A stretch of 64,000 nucleotides of DNA, from NCBI RefSeq assembly GCF_000471905.2, contig NW_006498572.1, positions 915,497-979,496 on the forward strand, in the 5' to 3' direction. The first letter of the stretch is position 1. The number at the start of each line of letters is the position of its first letter. Shown piece by piece: positions 35,000-47,100 of the stretch. The position numbers were made by a program, and so were the translations under genes. Source of the stretch: Amborella trichopoda. Lineage: Eukaryota > Streptophyta > Magnoliopsida > Amborellales > Amborellaceae. Under the pieces are notes generated by a model, which saw nothing but the letters and a program-made list of their open reading frames with translations, searched no databases and had not been told where the DNA came from.

Positions 35000-36620
35000 T
35001 TATGGGTTGCCTTGAACCTCCTAGCACTGCATCTTCTTTGCCAAGATCTCATGGAAGTCGGTACATTCGCTCACGTCATGGCCTCGGACGAGGTGATAGA
35101 CGCACCAGAGGTTCTTAGTTCCTGAAGGTAGGAACTTTGGTTGCCTTGTCGACTTCGGCATGATGTTTCCCTCCTCAAGCATTATAGAAAATAGTGTGTG
35201 GAGGATAGCGGGTGCCTCGTCACCGTCTTGGATTGTCACTATATGAGAAGCCTCAGTTTCCTCGAACACCTTCTTTAACTCTTCAAGCTTTATCTGACCC
35301 TTGTTAATAAGGGCTTTGATAGTGTCGTTGAACTTATAGTAGTCATGAGTAGGGTGGCCTACTCTCCTGTTATAGGCGCAGTACCTCTCATCGGTCTCCT
35401 GCCCAGCCGGTTTTACGGTGGTGATCTCCGGCAACTGGATCATGTTCTATTCTAGCAGCAGTCGGAGCAGTGAAAGAGTCCACTCCTTATCGAAGGGGTA
35501 AACTTTATTCTAGTGCTAGATCTAGAAGTCATTTTGCTTACAATTTTTAGGGGTGTGACCTCGTTATAGGACTGCTGCTTGCCCTTGGCCGGAGGCGTCT
35601 GTGCCTTGGAAAGGTCAAGGGTTTGAGGAGTCGTGCTCTTAGTGCCAGTCACGGCGACGGCCGCGCTGATCATTGCTTTTTGGTTGCCCCGATTGTTGGA
35701 GCGAGAATTTGAGCCGGAGGGTTGTTGACGAGGGCTGCCACAGTGCTTGAACAATCCATCAATACGAACTGCCTTAGAGATGAGCTCTGACATAGAGGGT
35801 GGATTGGAGGACATGCAGGGCGATCTCAAGGAGCCTGTTCCGTATGCAGGTCTGGACCGCTTCCTTTTCAGTCATGGGAGTGGCATGAAAGGTTGTCAGC
35901 TCTCTCCATCAGGCGATGAACTTGTCAAGCGGCTCACCAGGGTCTTGCATCAGAGTGAGGATCTCGATGGTTTCCACATTCCTTTGGAATTCATAAAAGC
36001 GTTGGCAAAACAGCTGCTCCATTTCTTGCCATGTGTGCACCGAGTTTGGACGCAGCCGAGCATACCACTGGAAGGCTAGCCCTTCAAGAGTCTCAACAAA
36101 CTGATGGTGGTGAAGTCGTCCATCAGTTGTCGTCTTCCTACAAGCCTCTTAGAAGTGGGCAGTATGCTGGTGAGGATAAGTAATACCATTGAACGGGGGG
36201 AGTTTCCCCTTTTGGTAGTTTGAGGGAAACGACACCGGGTCAATGTACAAAGGGTACAACTTCTGGTAGAGCGGTTCCTCCATTATGCTTGGGACCTTGT
36301 TCTTGAGGCTATGAGCCACCATGGCATCTATATCGGTATGGGAAACTCCTCAAGAAGCTTAGCTGTCTTGGGAGACTTGTGGGGGAGTTTTTCAGGGGAA
36401 CTGTGTCTTCACCAGTCAGGGAATCGGTCAAAGAAGAGGACCAGGAGGCTTCTAAGGGTTCCATCTTTCAAGGATGGATTACATCAATACCTCAAACTTG
36501 TTCATCTGCTCTTCTTGAGTGTCTTCCGGATCTTCTATCACCATGACACTGACTGTCTCGTCTAAAGGGTTAGAGCCTAGTGGCGCAGTGGACTGTCGTG
36601 GTTGGCGAGTCATAGGTGGC
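35000..36620 (-). pseudogene. gag: T2 gag (degenerate)
   Basis: Starts around VSVMVIEDPEDTQEEQMNKFE (about 36560-36510, quoted in part), aligning with the T1 gag N-terminus. DIDAMVAHSLKN (about 36330-36295), LYQKLYPLYIDPVSFPS, KGKLPPFNG, FQWYARL, MEQLFCQRFYEFQRNVE and GEPLDKFIA follow down to 35900. The C-terminal part (35021-35443) is open: CAYNRRVGHPTHDYYKFND with a degenerate knuckle, a helical KGQIKLEELKKVFEETEASH segment, and a CVYHLVRGHDVSEC knuckle. There are several stops in the middle. Confidence 0.75.
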
Positions 36621-38061
36621 AAGTCAATTTGCTTGGGTCTAGCCAACCCCGACTAGACTTGAGCCTTGTGTGCCGATCTTGTGAGGACCGGTTCTCGACG
36701 GTCTTGGGACCGTGGCTTCTGGGCAGTGATGACCAAGCAATACTCTTGGACTCGCTCAGGTTCTGGAGTTTGGAGAGGGAAAAAGGGATTATGAGATAGG
36801 AGGTCATCAGGGGTGGTGACCTCAACTACCTTGGAGTCTTATTTGGTCAGGATTTAAAGACCTCTCTTCTACTTAATCCTAAGACAGTTGTGGACTTCAT
36901 TCTAGAACCGAGCCTAAGACCTAGACTGCCCCGCCTTCTTTGAACATGCAAGGGCTGTGTCTGTGAGTTGGAGCAGAGAGTGGGGTCCGAAGATAGCAGG
37001 CAACCTAGGTTTCTGCCTTGGAAGCTGGAGGCCTCTTTCTAACATCAGGTTGCTGCCCCGAATCCCTTTCTGAGGCCCGGGTGCACGGATGACATGAGGC
37101 TGACTCAATATGTTACTCTTAAGGAAGACCTTTGAGTACCAAGGCTTTAGGTGCTTACTTGGTGTCTGAAGAGCGACAGAGGAAACAGCTAGTTCATGAC
37201 TCCACCTGAGTTTGGACTGGGGAGGAACCGGCAGAGTCGGTGGGTGTGCACCTTTAGGGTTAGCCATCCGGGTGACTTGGGAGTCAGCCCGGGCTCAGTC
37301 GATGGGTTTGACCTGAAGAGGCTAAGACCTGCAAGCTTGTGTCTGTGAGGGATCGAACAGGAGCCCATCTCTCACAGGGTGAAGCTGTGTGTGCTAGGAG
37401 GGAGGATGGAGTGATCGTCCCTCATGTGCTAGAGGTGGCATAGAGCTAGTGCTGCCCCAAGCTGTGGAAAGAAAATGCATGGTGCATGCAGGGTTCGGCT
37501 TGAGAAGGCCTAGCCTTGGATGCGAGCTCAAGGAGACGTGAAGGTTGTCCCGAGGTGCTACTCAAGTGGATGGACCACGAGCTGGTAGTTATGTGCAAGA
37601 GGTAGAGACCGTAGGGTCTCCACCTCGGTGCATCGAGCCTCTAGGTGTAGGGGTTCGAAATGGTGAAGGAGTATGAGGGGTTGCCTTGTTGTGAACCTCA
37701 GGAACGACAGCAACCTGCTTGCCTTTTGCAAAAGTGGTGGGGACAGCCTTCCGGCGTGCCTTAGCAATATGACCGGCAAGAGACTTGCCAGTAGCAGGAT
37801 GCATGTTGTGTGCGGTAGATGTGCTACCAATGCAAGGGGCCTTGGTGGAGGGTCTACCAGGACAAGGAACGGGGAGTCAGGGACCTTTAAGTTCCCTCTC
37901 GCACCAACCCAGGAAAGAAACTGGGAGCCGGACTGTGAGTCACGACTCAAGAAGAGAGTTGGGATGGAAGCTTTAGCAGTTTGCTTCCCTGAGACAATCA
38001 CAAGTGCAGGGATATGGAAGTCCCTGACTCGGATGAATAGGTTGAACAACCCAGATGCCAT
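36621..38061 (-). pseudogene. T2 ORF1 upstream of gag (degenerate)
   Basis: ATG at about 38061 opens MASGLFNLFIRVRDFHIP and runs open to 37558 in one frame. The MHPATGKSLAGHIAKARRK segment at 37804 and another frame continue it. Pieces further down to 36914 show no recognised domain. It matches the start and the MHP-x-TG point of the T3 ORF1, so it is a conserved product of the family, not chance. Function is unknown; extra ORFs at this place are known from Ogre elements. Confidence 0.55.
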
Positions 38062-38129
38062 AAAAATTAATGCATAAAACAAAAGAGGATACTAGTCAAA
38101 CAAGAGCGAACCGACTAAGGGGTAGTAGG

Positions 38130-38147
38130 TCCCCAGTGGAGTCGCCA
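38130..38147 (-). promoter_or_regulatory. T2 primer-binding site
   Basis: The - strand reads TGGCGACTCCACTGGGGA, three bases after the LTR end (CCA-GCT-TGG). The initial TGG pairs with the CCA end of a tRNA. Sequences of this type are described as tRNA-Arg primer sites in Ogre/Tat elements; I have not checked the tRNA. Confidence 0.8.
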
Positions 38148-38150
38148 AGC

Positions 38151-40830
38151 TGGTTAGCTACCTCGATCTCACCCTCTAGATCTAAATGATCAAGTGGCAC
38201 GTATCTTAGGTTTCTAGTGAACCTGGGATTTCAGATCGCTCTCTCGGAACCTTGCTCAAGAGCAAGGGCAGGTATACCAACCGATGAGAGAGGAATTTAA
38301 GGTGGGTTCAGGACTTACTCGGGCTGGTTCGTATGGGCGGCCTCTTAGATCACGTTGAAAAGCCCCCCAGTTGCTTTAGCTGGTTCGAAATCGCCTCTCT
38401 TGACGTAATCTCCTTGTTATTCTGCACAACACTTCTATGGTTAATTTGCAAGACCAGTGGGTCGAAGAGACCCACCCTTGTCTTAGGGCAATGCACATTC
38501 GTGTGGCTAAGGCTGTGAGACGTTAGGATGATGGAGTGGAAGTTTCGAGCAAAGGTTGAAAAGAGAAGAAAACTTGATGAAGGGACGAGACTAGCTTGAT
38601 AGCCAGACAATAACCGACTCGAAGAGGTGGCAAGACGGGCATGGTACTCGGGACCAGCACGGCGGCAATACAACTGGAAATCAAGGTCGATATGGTGGTG
38701 CTAGGCTAGGTCAACCCTCAATCAAGTGAGACGAGGAGAGAATGAAGAGAAGGCACGAGACGGCGGAGAGATAGGGTCTTGACGGCGCTAGGCGTTGCCA
38801 CCCACGACCGTGGAGTAGTAGTGTCACGGCCCTTGGACGGCGTTAGACACTAATGCTCGTGGCGTGAGGGGAAGCAGGGAACTACGGATGGCACTAGGCA
38901 TCGTCGTTGGCAACATAAGAAGGTAGTGCACCCTTACGTGGGCGGCAATAGCCTCTCGTGAAGTGCACGGCAATAGCCATTTACGAAGCACGCGGCGATA
39001 GTTCTCATGAGGCACATGGTGGTAGGAGTGCGACACAGGGGGAGCGGCGATGAGCACTGAACGCATGATGAGGCTCACGGACAGTGATTGGCACCACGCA
39101 CATGAAGAAAGCTTGCGAGCAGCGATAGGCATTGTCGAGACTTCTCGTGGGCGGCGATAAGCATCGCCTTCTACGATAGGCATGCAATAGGGGAAGGCCC
39201 CCGTGGGCAGCAATGAGTTTTGCCGTCTACGCTCTTCACTAAGGCATCCAGGATGCGACTGTGGATGGTGATGAGCAGTACCATCTGCAAGCCTCACTGA
39301 GAGGTAGAGATGGACGAACAGAAGGAGAAGGAGGCTCGCGTATGATGCTGCCATCGCCATCCGTGACCTGTGAGACCATAAGAGAAGTATGCACGACACT
39401 GTCACTGTCGTACATGACCACTGAGGGAAGCTCAGACGGAGAAGAGGAAGATGAAAGAGAGGTACAGAGAGAAGAAGAAATGAAAAAGAAGAGAGCGAAG
39501 GTTTACCTTGAGCCTAGGGGTACCGGTCCAAAAGTTTCTCTCACCTTGCTCTCTCTCTCCAAACATGACACAACAATGAGAAGAAAGAGAAACTTTATTA
39601 AGTAAAAACTCTCTCTTTGTTTATTATGTGTGTGGGTGTATTACCTTTTGCGTACAATGATGGTACGTGGTATATATAGAATTTGCCCAAAACATGGGTG
39701 GATGATCAAAAGTAACCCTAATTGTAGAAAATTAAGATTAAATTGAATTAAAAGAAATTAGAAAATAGGGTGCAAAATGATAGATATGCCCCTTCGTAAT
39801 AATTTGTAGAATTTCAGAACAATCCCTGTGTTGCCCTAGAACTTGTGTGATCTTGCATGGATGATTTGAGGTCGTTCTGATGCCCAGTGGATTGAAAGAT
39901 GATTGTTTTCTTATAGGGCACAGCGTGGCGATCGATTTGATACCAACTTCGAGCCATGAATCGTTTTTTTAGCATACGATCATGTGTCTTGAAATTTGAA
40001 TGGATCTTGAAACTTCGGATCAATAGTGTGCTCATTCCATGATGTTTTTTAGTGATTTCTTCGCTGGATCACACTGAACATGCCGTTACGATCGCGGGGC
40101 AACAAACGCAGCTCGGTTCCGTGCCCGACAAAAGATTTTGCAAGTTTAAAATTTAGGTCTCACGTCGATCGGGCTTGCGAGCGGCATCATTTGGCTGCTT
40201 GAGCGAGGCACGATGCTGCTGATTTTCCTATACTTTCTTCACGGATCAGCAACTTCTCTCTAGCTCTTCTTCGTGCTCGAGCATCATCATGGGGCGTGCC
40301 ACATATTGAAACGCTCATCTTGATGAGACAAATACGCTCACAAAATTTGGGCTTGACCTAACCTTAGAAAAATGAGATATAAGCATTGAAAGTCACCGTT
40401 CCTGACTACCCCTTCAATGGTGTGGAGTTGTAGGGTGGCCGCACGGGAATTGCGTACGGCTTCTCCTGTTTCACTGTTTGCCTATAACTTCTTACTGGAG
40501 TGTTTGTTTAAGCTGAAATTTGACTCCTAGGGGTTTTCAACTGTGTCGGGTCCAATGGTGGTAGTCCCACAGCAAATTAAGGTACTGAAAAATGTAGCTC
40601 TAGTTATAGGGTTCTTTTCAGGGTGCTAGAGGCCGATTTTTTCGAAATTGTTTCTCAATCTACACTGCCTTAGACATGTAAAAATGCAACGAAACTTGAA
40701 AAGAGACTTTTGATAGTCTTCATGAAGGCCTTGACCAGTTTTGGGGCTATTATGAGACCGTCAAAATTTCCACTGTTTGCTAGGCCTTATTGAGTGGGGA
40801 TCCCATGTTGATGAAAAATATATTCCAACA
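38151..40830 (-). repeat. T2 5' LTR (2680 bp)
   Basis: On the + strand it runs from TGGTTAGCTACC to ATTCCAACA, so on the element strand it begins TGTTGGAAT and ends GCTAACCA. It is collinear with 23010-25734. Contains GCGATAG repeats (38930-39190), TATA at 39671-39678 on the - strand, and a GA-rich tract at 39425-39610. Reading frames at 38824-39605 are not genes. Confidence 0.9.
39671..39678 (-). promoter_or_regulatory. TATA box of T2 5' LTR
   Basis: TATATATA on the - strand in CTATATATACCACGTACC. It would drive the genomic transcript of T2. Confidence 0.55.
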
Positions 40831-40835
40831 AAGAC
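40831..40835. other. Right target-site duplication of T2
   Basis: AAGAC, identical to 23005-23009. The T3 coding sequence resumes immediately (HFEWDKACENYF). Confidence 0.8.
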
Positions 40836-41340
40836 ATGCATTTCGAATGGGACAAAGCATGTGAAAATTATTTTGAATACCTCAAAATCTATTTGCTGAA
40901 ACCCCCATTTCTTTCTGCACCAATTCCAAGAAAGCCCCTCATTCTATATGTGATTGCATTAGATGAATCGTTAAGAGCTTTGCTTGCTCAGAACAATGAC
41001 GAAGGGAAACAAACAACTATGTATTACTTGAGTTGAAGGATGCAAGGAGCCAAAGAGTACTACTCCTAGATAGAAAATATGTGCTTATCCCTCATCTTCG
41101 TAGTACAGAAGCTTCAAAACTATTTGATTGCACATCCGGTGCAGCTCATCTCTCGAGCTGATCCGATCAAATTTCTCTTGTCACGCCCTTGACTGTCCAG
41201 CCAACTTGTGAAATGGTCATTACTCCTCATAGATTTTGACATCCCATATGTGCCGCAAAAAGCTATCAAGGGCCAAGCCCTCACAGACTTCTTAGCTACA
41301 CACCCTTTACCACCTGGTGCCCCCTTAATCAAAGATTTGC
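40836..41340 (+). pseudogene. pol: T3 RT end and RNase H (continuation after T2)
   Basis: HFEWDKACENYFEYLKIYL, PLILYVIALDESLRALLAQNND and TTMYYLS (40836-41036), then a stop in place of the Arg after LS. RMQGAKEYYS-like, LIFVVQKLQNY and YVPQKAIKGQALTDFLATHPLP follow to 41330. It is the 3' half of the gene that begins at 22261. Confidence 0.8.
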
Positions 41341-41760
41341 TAAATGAGGAAGTATTTCATGTCGAACTCCCATGCGACTAGAAGATGCATTTTGACATGG
41401 CATTCCAATCCGAGAAAGGGGGTGCCAGGGTGGTATTCTCTACCCCTTGTGATGGCCTTGTCCTCTTGTCTTTCTCTCTCTTAGAGATAGAGTCGCATAA
41501 TGAAGCGGAATATCAAGCACTTCATCATAGGCTGGGAGATCGCTTCCCTTATGAACCTGAAATATTTAAACATATATGGAGACTCAGAGTTGTCATCAGA
41601 CAACTCAAGGGGGTGTATGATGTAAAGAAGGAAAACCTCATGCCTTACTTCAATACCGCCAAGTCATTGATAGCCGAAGGTTACTCTTGAACATGTACTG
41701 CGAAGGCTTAATGCACAAGCCGACACACTCACTATGCTCGGCGCAACGATTCAAATGTCA
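41341..41760 (+). pseudogene. T3 second RNase H (archaeal-like)
   Basis: KMHFDMAFQSEKGGARVVF (41382-41440; FDGA changed to FDMA), SHNEAEYQALHH (about 41492-41530), IRQLKGVYDVKKENLMPYFNTAKSL (41596-41672) and a final ADTL..LGATIQM segment near 41720-41760 across a frameshift. The GDSE motif is altered. Tat-clade hallmark domain. Confidence 0.7.
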
Positions 41761-43248
41761 CTAAAAGGGCCCACGCCAATATGGGTGGTAGAGTGGAGAT
41801 GTGTTGAGTTCATTAAGAAACTCGACAATGAAGGCAAAGAGCAATTAGTGAAAGAATGTCCCCCTTTCCCGCTCGAGGCAAGCATTACAGATGAGGGGGA
41901 TGCACAAACCTCATGTAGACTGCCAAGAACTCCCATGGTCGAAGAAGAAAATGAAGAAGAGTCCGAGTTGCCAAAACATGTGTGTGCAAAAGTAACGCCA
42001 ATAATCGACTGGGGTGTCCCCATCAAAGAATATCTGCAACACAATCGGCTCCCTAAAGACCCTATTGAGCGCAATAAGATCTGAACGTTAGCTACACGAT
42101 ACGTGTGTCGTGACGACATGTTGTTTTAAATCTCCTATAATGATATGCTGCTTAGATGCATAGATAAAAAAGAAGTAAACCACATGCTCAAAGAAGTTCA
42201 CGTCGGAGTCTATGGGATGCATCAATCTGGTCCTAATCTATACAGCAGGATCATCAGGATAGGATATTATTGGACTACCATGAACATCGACTCCCTTATG
42301 TTCTCAAAAAGTTGTCCGATATGTCAAATTCATTCAAGCTTCATTCATCAAGCCCCTAAACCTCTCTACTCAACAGTGCCCTCTTAGCCTTTCACTCAAT
42401 GGAGCATGGACATCATTGGTTCCATTGACCCACCTTCTTCATGGCATGTATTTATTCTAGCTGCTAGATATTACTTCTCTAAATGGGTCGAGGCCGTTCC
42501 TCTCAAGAGAGCTTCTGGACTTGCAATGGCCAATTTCGTGTGTCATCATATCATATACAGATTCGGTGTGCCTGACCAAATCACTTCCGATAACGGCCCC
42601 CAATTTCGAAGTAATCAAATTGACTGATTGGCCAACCAGTTTGGTTTTATATGGAAATACTCAACCATGTACCATCCAAGAGCTAATGGTCTGGCCGAAG
42701 CTTTTAATAAAACCCTTTGCGACGCTTTAAAGAAGTCGGTTTTTGGCACCAAGAGAGATTGGCATGAAAGACTCAATAAATTTTGTGGGCTTATCGTATC
42801 ACAACACGAGGGCCAACACAATCAGCTCCCTATTCTCTAGTATACGGGGGTGAAGCTATGTTACCTTTAGAAATCCAATTGCCTTCTATCATAATAGCCC
42901 TTCACTCTAGGATGACTGAAGGCTACTCTTCGCTATCAGGAACTGGATACACTTTATGTAAAGAGGTCACAAGCACAACAAAGCCTCGAGATTCACAAAA
43001 ACCATATGCAGCGGGCCTTTGACAAATCAATCAAAATACGGTCTTTTGTAAAAGGAGAATTGATTTTAATAGTAAGGAGACCTATCGTCACTCATGGTCA
43101 AACTAAGGGGAACTTCGAACCAAAATGCGAGGGCCCATATATAGTGAAAATGGCCTTTCCTAACGGCGCCTATGTACTAGTCAACACAGAAGGAGAAGAG
43201 GCTATGGCCAAAATCAATGGAAGATACTTGCAAAAGTATTATTCCTAA
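41761..43248 (+). pseudogene. T3 integrase (D, D and E retained, frame broken)
   Basis: Linker 41734-42084. Zinc-binding domain: EVHVGVYGMHQSG (both His present) and CPICQIHSS (42194-42345). Core: SMDIIGSIDPP (first Asp about 42406), ILAARYYFSKWVEAVPLK, ITSDNGPQF (second Asp about 42588) and ANGLAEAFNKTLCDAL (Glu about 42696). C-terminal: LPLEIQLPS (42865) and FEPKCEGPYIVKMAFPNGAYVL (43118-43185, quoted in part). It ends at a stop at 43246-43248. A few stops and frameshifts are present, but it is the best preserved integrase of the three. Confidence 0.85.
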
Positions 43249-44148
43249 GCCAAGGTCCAAGCTACAAGACCTCCAAACTGTCAGCGCTCGTACATGGTCT
43301 CGATGGTATGACCCTAAAAATGCTTTCACTCAGTCATGGTGAAATACATTTAAAAAAAAAAAGAAAATAAAGGAAAAAAGAAAACACTTACTTTTACGGT
43401 CTCGAAGGAACGACCTAAAACATGCTTCCCCATGGTCACGGTGGCATGACCTTAAAACCGCTTCCTCGAAGAGACGGGCATGACGAAATCCCGTGAGGGC
43501 ATCATGGGAAAAAAGGTCAAAGAAAAAAAATAAAAAAGAGAAGACAAGCGCAATAGCAACATCAACTATTGTGAGCAAAACATGTCAAAAATGGGCACGA
43601 TGAAACCTACAAAGGCATCGTGAGTAAAATGTAAAGAAATTTATGCGGGTCTTGGTGAAAACCAATAACAGCTCATGCCCCAAGGCTTAGCCAAAGACCC
43701 TAAAGGGCATTCGAGCCATGGAAGAATGCAAATTCACTCCCAGCAAGTTCCCAGACTCAACGCTCATCCCCTTTTTCAAAGATATAAAACCTAGGAACAA
43801 ACCATGGAAAGGAAGAAAGACACAAAACATAAGCAAGCAAAGCACACCATCAAATAAGGAGAGCATATAAGGCAAGAAAGAAGATGAATCATTCCATATA
43901 CACGCTAAAGAATTACAAAAATTCGAATATCAAGTTCGCAAATGGAGTGGAACAAGCAAAAAGGGTGAGAAGCTCATGAGCCCCTAAAAATGGTCAAGAG
44001 CTTCATAAATCTTCGCCTTCAATTCCTCCACGAGAGCTAGCGCAGCTTGCTTCTGCTCCTTAAGGTAGGAAATGGCTTCAAAAATTTCATTCGACAAATC
44101 ACTAACCACGGCCATCTCGAAACTCAAGCGCTCCAACTGTTGAGACTT
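43249..44148 (+). other. T3 3' region, part before the antisense gene
   Basis: Non-coding. 43270-43480 has GGTCTCGATGGTATGACCCTAAA-type units (quoted in part) related to the ATGACCTTAAACT arrays of T1 and T2. 43560-43640 has GTGAGTAAAATG motifs shared with T1 and T2. 43650-43900 resembles 48930-49200 (see findings). Confidence 0.5.
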
Positions 44149-47100
44149 TCTTTACATTTCCACTTGCTGCTGGTTCCGTCGCATCTTCAGTTGGGCTGCG
44201 CGGACCTGCAACATTGCTATTTTGTCCTCCATGGCCCTTATTTCCCTAAAAATAACCATGTTTTCCTCCACAAGACGGGCTTGTCGAGAAGTGAGTTTAA
44301 CCTTCCTTCTCCCAAAACTCTCAATCGGAGCCCGTTGCTTAGCCAAATTCGCCTCAAAAGAGGTCAAGAGTTCCTCATAGGACGCCTGCACTTCATATTC
44401 GCACTGAAAGGCTTCAGCTCCCCAATCCTCAAGATTTGGCAGCAGCCCCTCAAGCTGGTCCAAAGTTTCCTTGTCATAATACACAATCTTCAGACCGGGT
44501 GCACAAGCCTTGAAAGATTCTACCTCCACTCTTAGGTTAGAAAGGGCACATTCCTTTATCCCTTGGAGGCCTAAGCTTAGCATACACCTCACTAAGTGTA
44601 CCTTCACGTTTGATGTTGGCGGTGGAGGAACTGAGGGACCGACGGCGGCAAGGGGAGGGACTTCAACAGCTGAATCCCTGACTACGAGTGCCAAAGGCTC
44701 ACTAAGGCCAGCAAGAGGCTCAAAGGAAAGCTCTTCAGGCTGCGATTCTGAAATTGGAATTTCCGAGTCTGGTGTCTTCACCAACTCTAAAGGAGGAATT
44801 TTCGAGGGAGGCTCCATCTCCAATTCCACTGCTGGAGCAGTCGGGGCAAGCACTTCCGAAGCCGATGCCTCTGCACTTGAAACCTCGCTGACAACATCTC
44901 CATTCCCCTCTTTCGTAAAGGCCATAGAAGATCTTCTAGACTCAGGGAAGGACAAGCAGGAGACCCAACAGGGCTTCTTGTAGGAAGCATCACCAGCACC
45001 ACTATTTTAGAAGGAATCCATCCTGGCTCACACCTCAAACTGAACGAGATCAGGCTTGACTTCTCTGGCTAGGCCACAGCAGTCTTTGGCTAGGCCACAG
45101 TAGTCTTTGGCTCTACTCTTAGAGCCGGAGTTGACATTGCGAGAGGAAGAGTCGAGACTGTAGAATCGTCTACCCTCCCGTGCTTGGCAGTGAGGGCAGC
45201 AGTGACATTACTGGGATAGACAAACCCTTTCTGCCCACGCAGGTGCCCTTTTTCAGAGCCGAAAGGGATGGACTCGGGTATTTTCCCATTCTCTTTCTTC
45301 CCCCTTGTTTCTTTTCCCTCTCTTTCAAGGGCTAACTTCTCGGCTCGACAATGGTGGGAGCCTTCTTAACACATCTAGGTCTAGCAGCTACGCTAGAATA
45401 CAACCCACTTCCTCTCAAGGCATTCAGGCCCTGGACAGGTTTTCCTTCATGGCCCAAGACTGCGCATCCCTTGGTCCACCCAAAGATAGAGCGACGATCA
45501 TCAAACAAAGGCTTTGTGCATCGTCTTTGTTTAAAGAGCGAGGCTCAACAAGCTCTCTCCAATTTGTAGGGTAATTCAACTAAAAACTTTAGCGAATGAA
45601 GGAGGAGTGAGACGCTTCCCAGCCCTACTGTCTCGTTTGGCGCTGTTGATAGCCTTCCATGGGTGGTCGGAGACCCGCCTGGTGATGTTCCACCACCACT
45701 AATAACTCTTTGTCGCATGACCTACTCTATCATAATGAGGGATCACAAACTTGCTTAATCTCGTGTGACAAAGGCAAGGCTCGCACGCCGTTCTCTTGTT
45801 GAGGTCGGTTCAGGCCTCACGACTCATTCCAGGGGCCTCGTGTTCATGCAGCGCCCCCTTTTTCCCATACTTCTTCTTGAAAAGTATTGTAAAACAGCAC
45901 CCTTGGTCCAGGCCATACTGACACACGAAGCGATGAGGGAAATAACCCTCCAACTTTCTATCTCCCACACCTCTGTATGGAAAGATACAACCCCACACAC
46001 TTAGGAGGTACATGACCTCCTTTGTCTCCATGGTTTGCCCATCGAAGATCCCACCGAAGGAATCTATGTAAATATTAGCAGTAGGGCTGCCTATCGGAAA
46101 GGGCTCCCACTGGCAAAGAAAGAGACGTCAGACAAAAGTTTATGAGCCTCTCCCGGCCCCCTGAACACAGCCTTCATCCTGGCAATCTTCAGCATATGAG
46201 GGCAAGCATCCTCCGCAATACTCCCATTTATCTCATACACCCCAGTGGTATGTAGGGCAATGTTCCTCGCAGAAAAGTAGGCCAAGAGCCACCCGAAGAC
46301 ATAGTGGACCAGGAAGCTCGTCGTAAAACACCCGGGAAAGCCCTTACCAATGAGGACCTTGCCATTGTTATCCTTTGAGGGAGCCTTACCGCGCAATAGC
46401 CCCTAGCCCATGGTAAATATTGCACATAACGGGCTGAGCTACGGAAGACTCACTCCCTTGAGCCATCATGCAAGTCATATAGAAGCAGCCTGGCTGGATG
46501 TTGTAGCCCTTTGCCCCCAACAGGGCGAACTTACACAAGAAAATGACCAAGTAGGCAGCCAAGTACACATGGTCCTTATCCCCTCTTCTAGGACCAGCAA
46601 CTAGTCTCTTTGAGGCCTTGATTGCCTCCGCTCTCAAAGTCTCATCCGCCCATAGGGGGCTCGAATTAGCATCCTCACCGTCTTGGCGGTTCCCGTGAAA
46701 ATAGACCCTCCATGCTTCAAATGGCACCCCTCCATACTTGAGTTTGGTCTCCAAGTGCAGGAGTTGGTAAATCTCAAACAACTCACGGAGGCTAAGAGGG
46801 GTTGGCTAGCCATTGATAAGCTGGTTTCCAAAAATGGCCTTGTTGCTGGGTACAAACTCTTCATACATCTCCCTCAGCATGGGCAGGCCACCTACGAAAT
46901 ACAGGTCAAGGAGAGTGATCTCTGCCTCACCTCCATCAAAATGATAGCTATTGGTCTTATAACACCATGTATCTAATAGAGCTTTGATGGTGTTGGAACA
47001 GAGATCGTAATAGCCAGTTGAGCACTAGCACGCCGGGGTTAGTCCACATGCCTTCAGGGTTTCGGCGTGAAAGTCTAGGACATCAAACGTCCAAGTACTA

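Larger units (their letters stand above)
23010..40830 (-). mobile_element. Complete Tat-clade Ty3/gypsy retrotransposon T2 (17.8 kb)
   Basis: On the - strand: 5' LTR (38151-40830), PBS, ORF1, gag, protease-less linker, RT/RNase H, second RNase H, integrase, 4.7-kb 3' region, PPT, 3' LTR (23010-25734), flanked by AAGAC. It is inserted in opposite orientation into the pol gene of T3. All coding parts carry stops and frameshifts, and the RT catalytic motif is YVDN. It is the youngest event that the window can order, being nested inside T3. Confidence 0.9.

Noticed and set aside
38824..39605. 193-codon (- strand) and 114-codon (+ strand) frames in the T2 5' LTR
   Set aside because: They lie in LTR repeats, are not conserved in the other LTR and have no recognisable domain.
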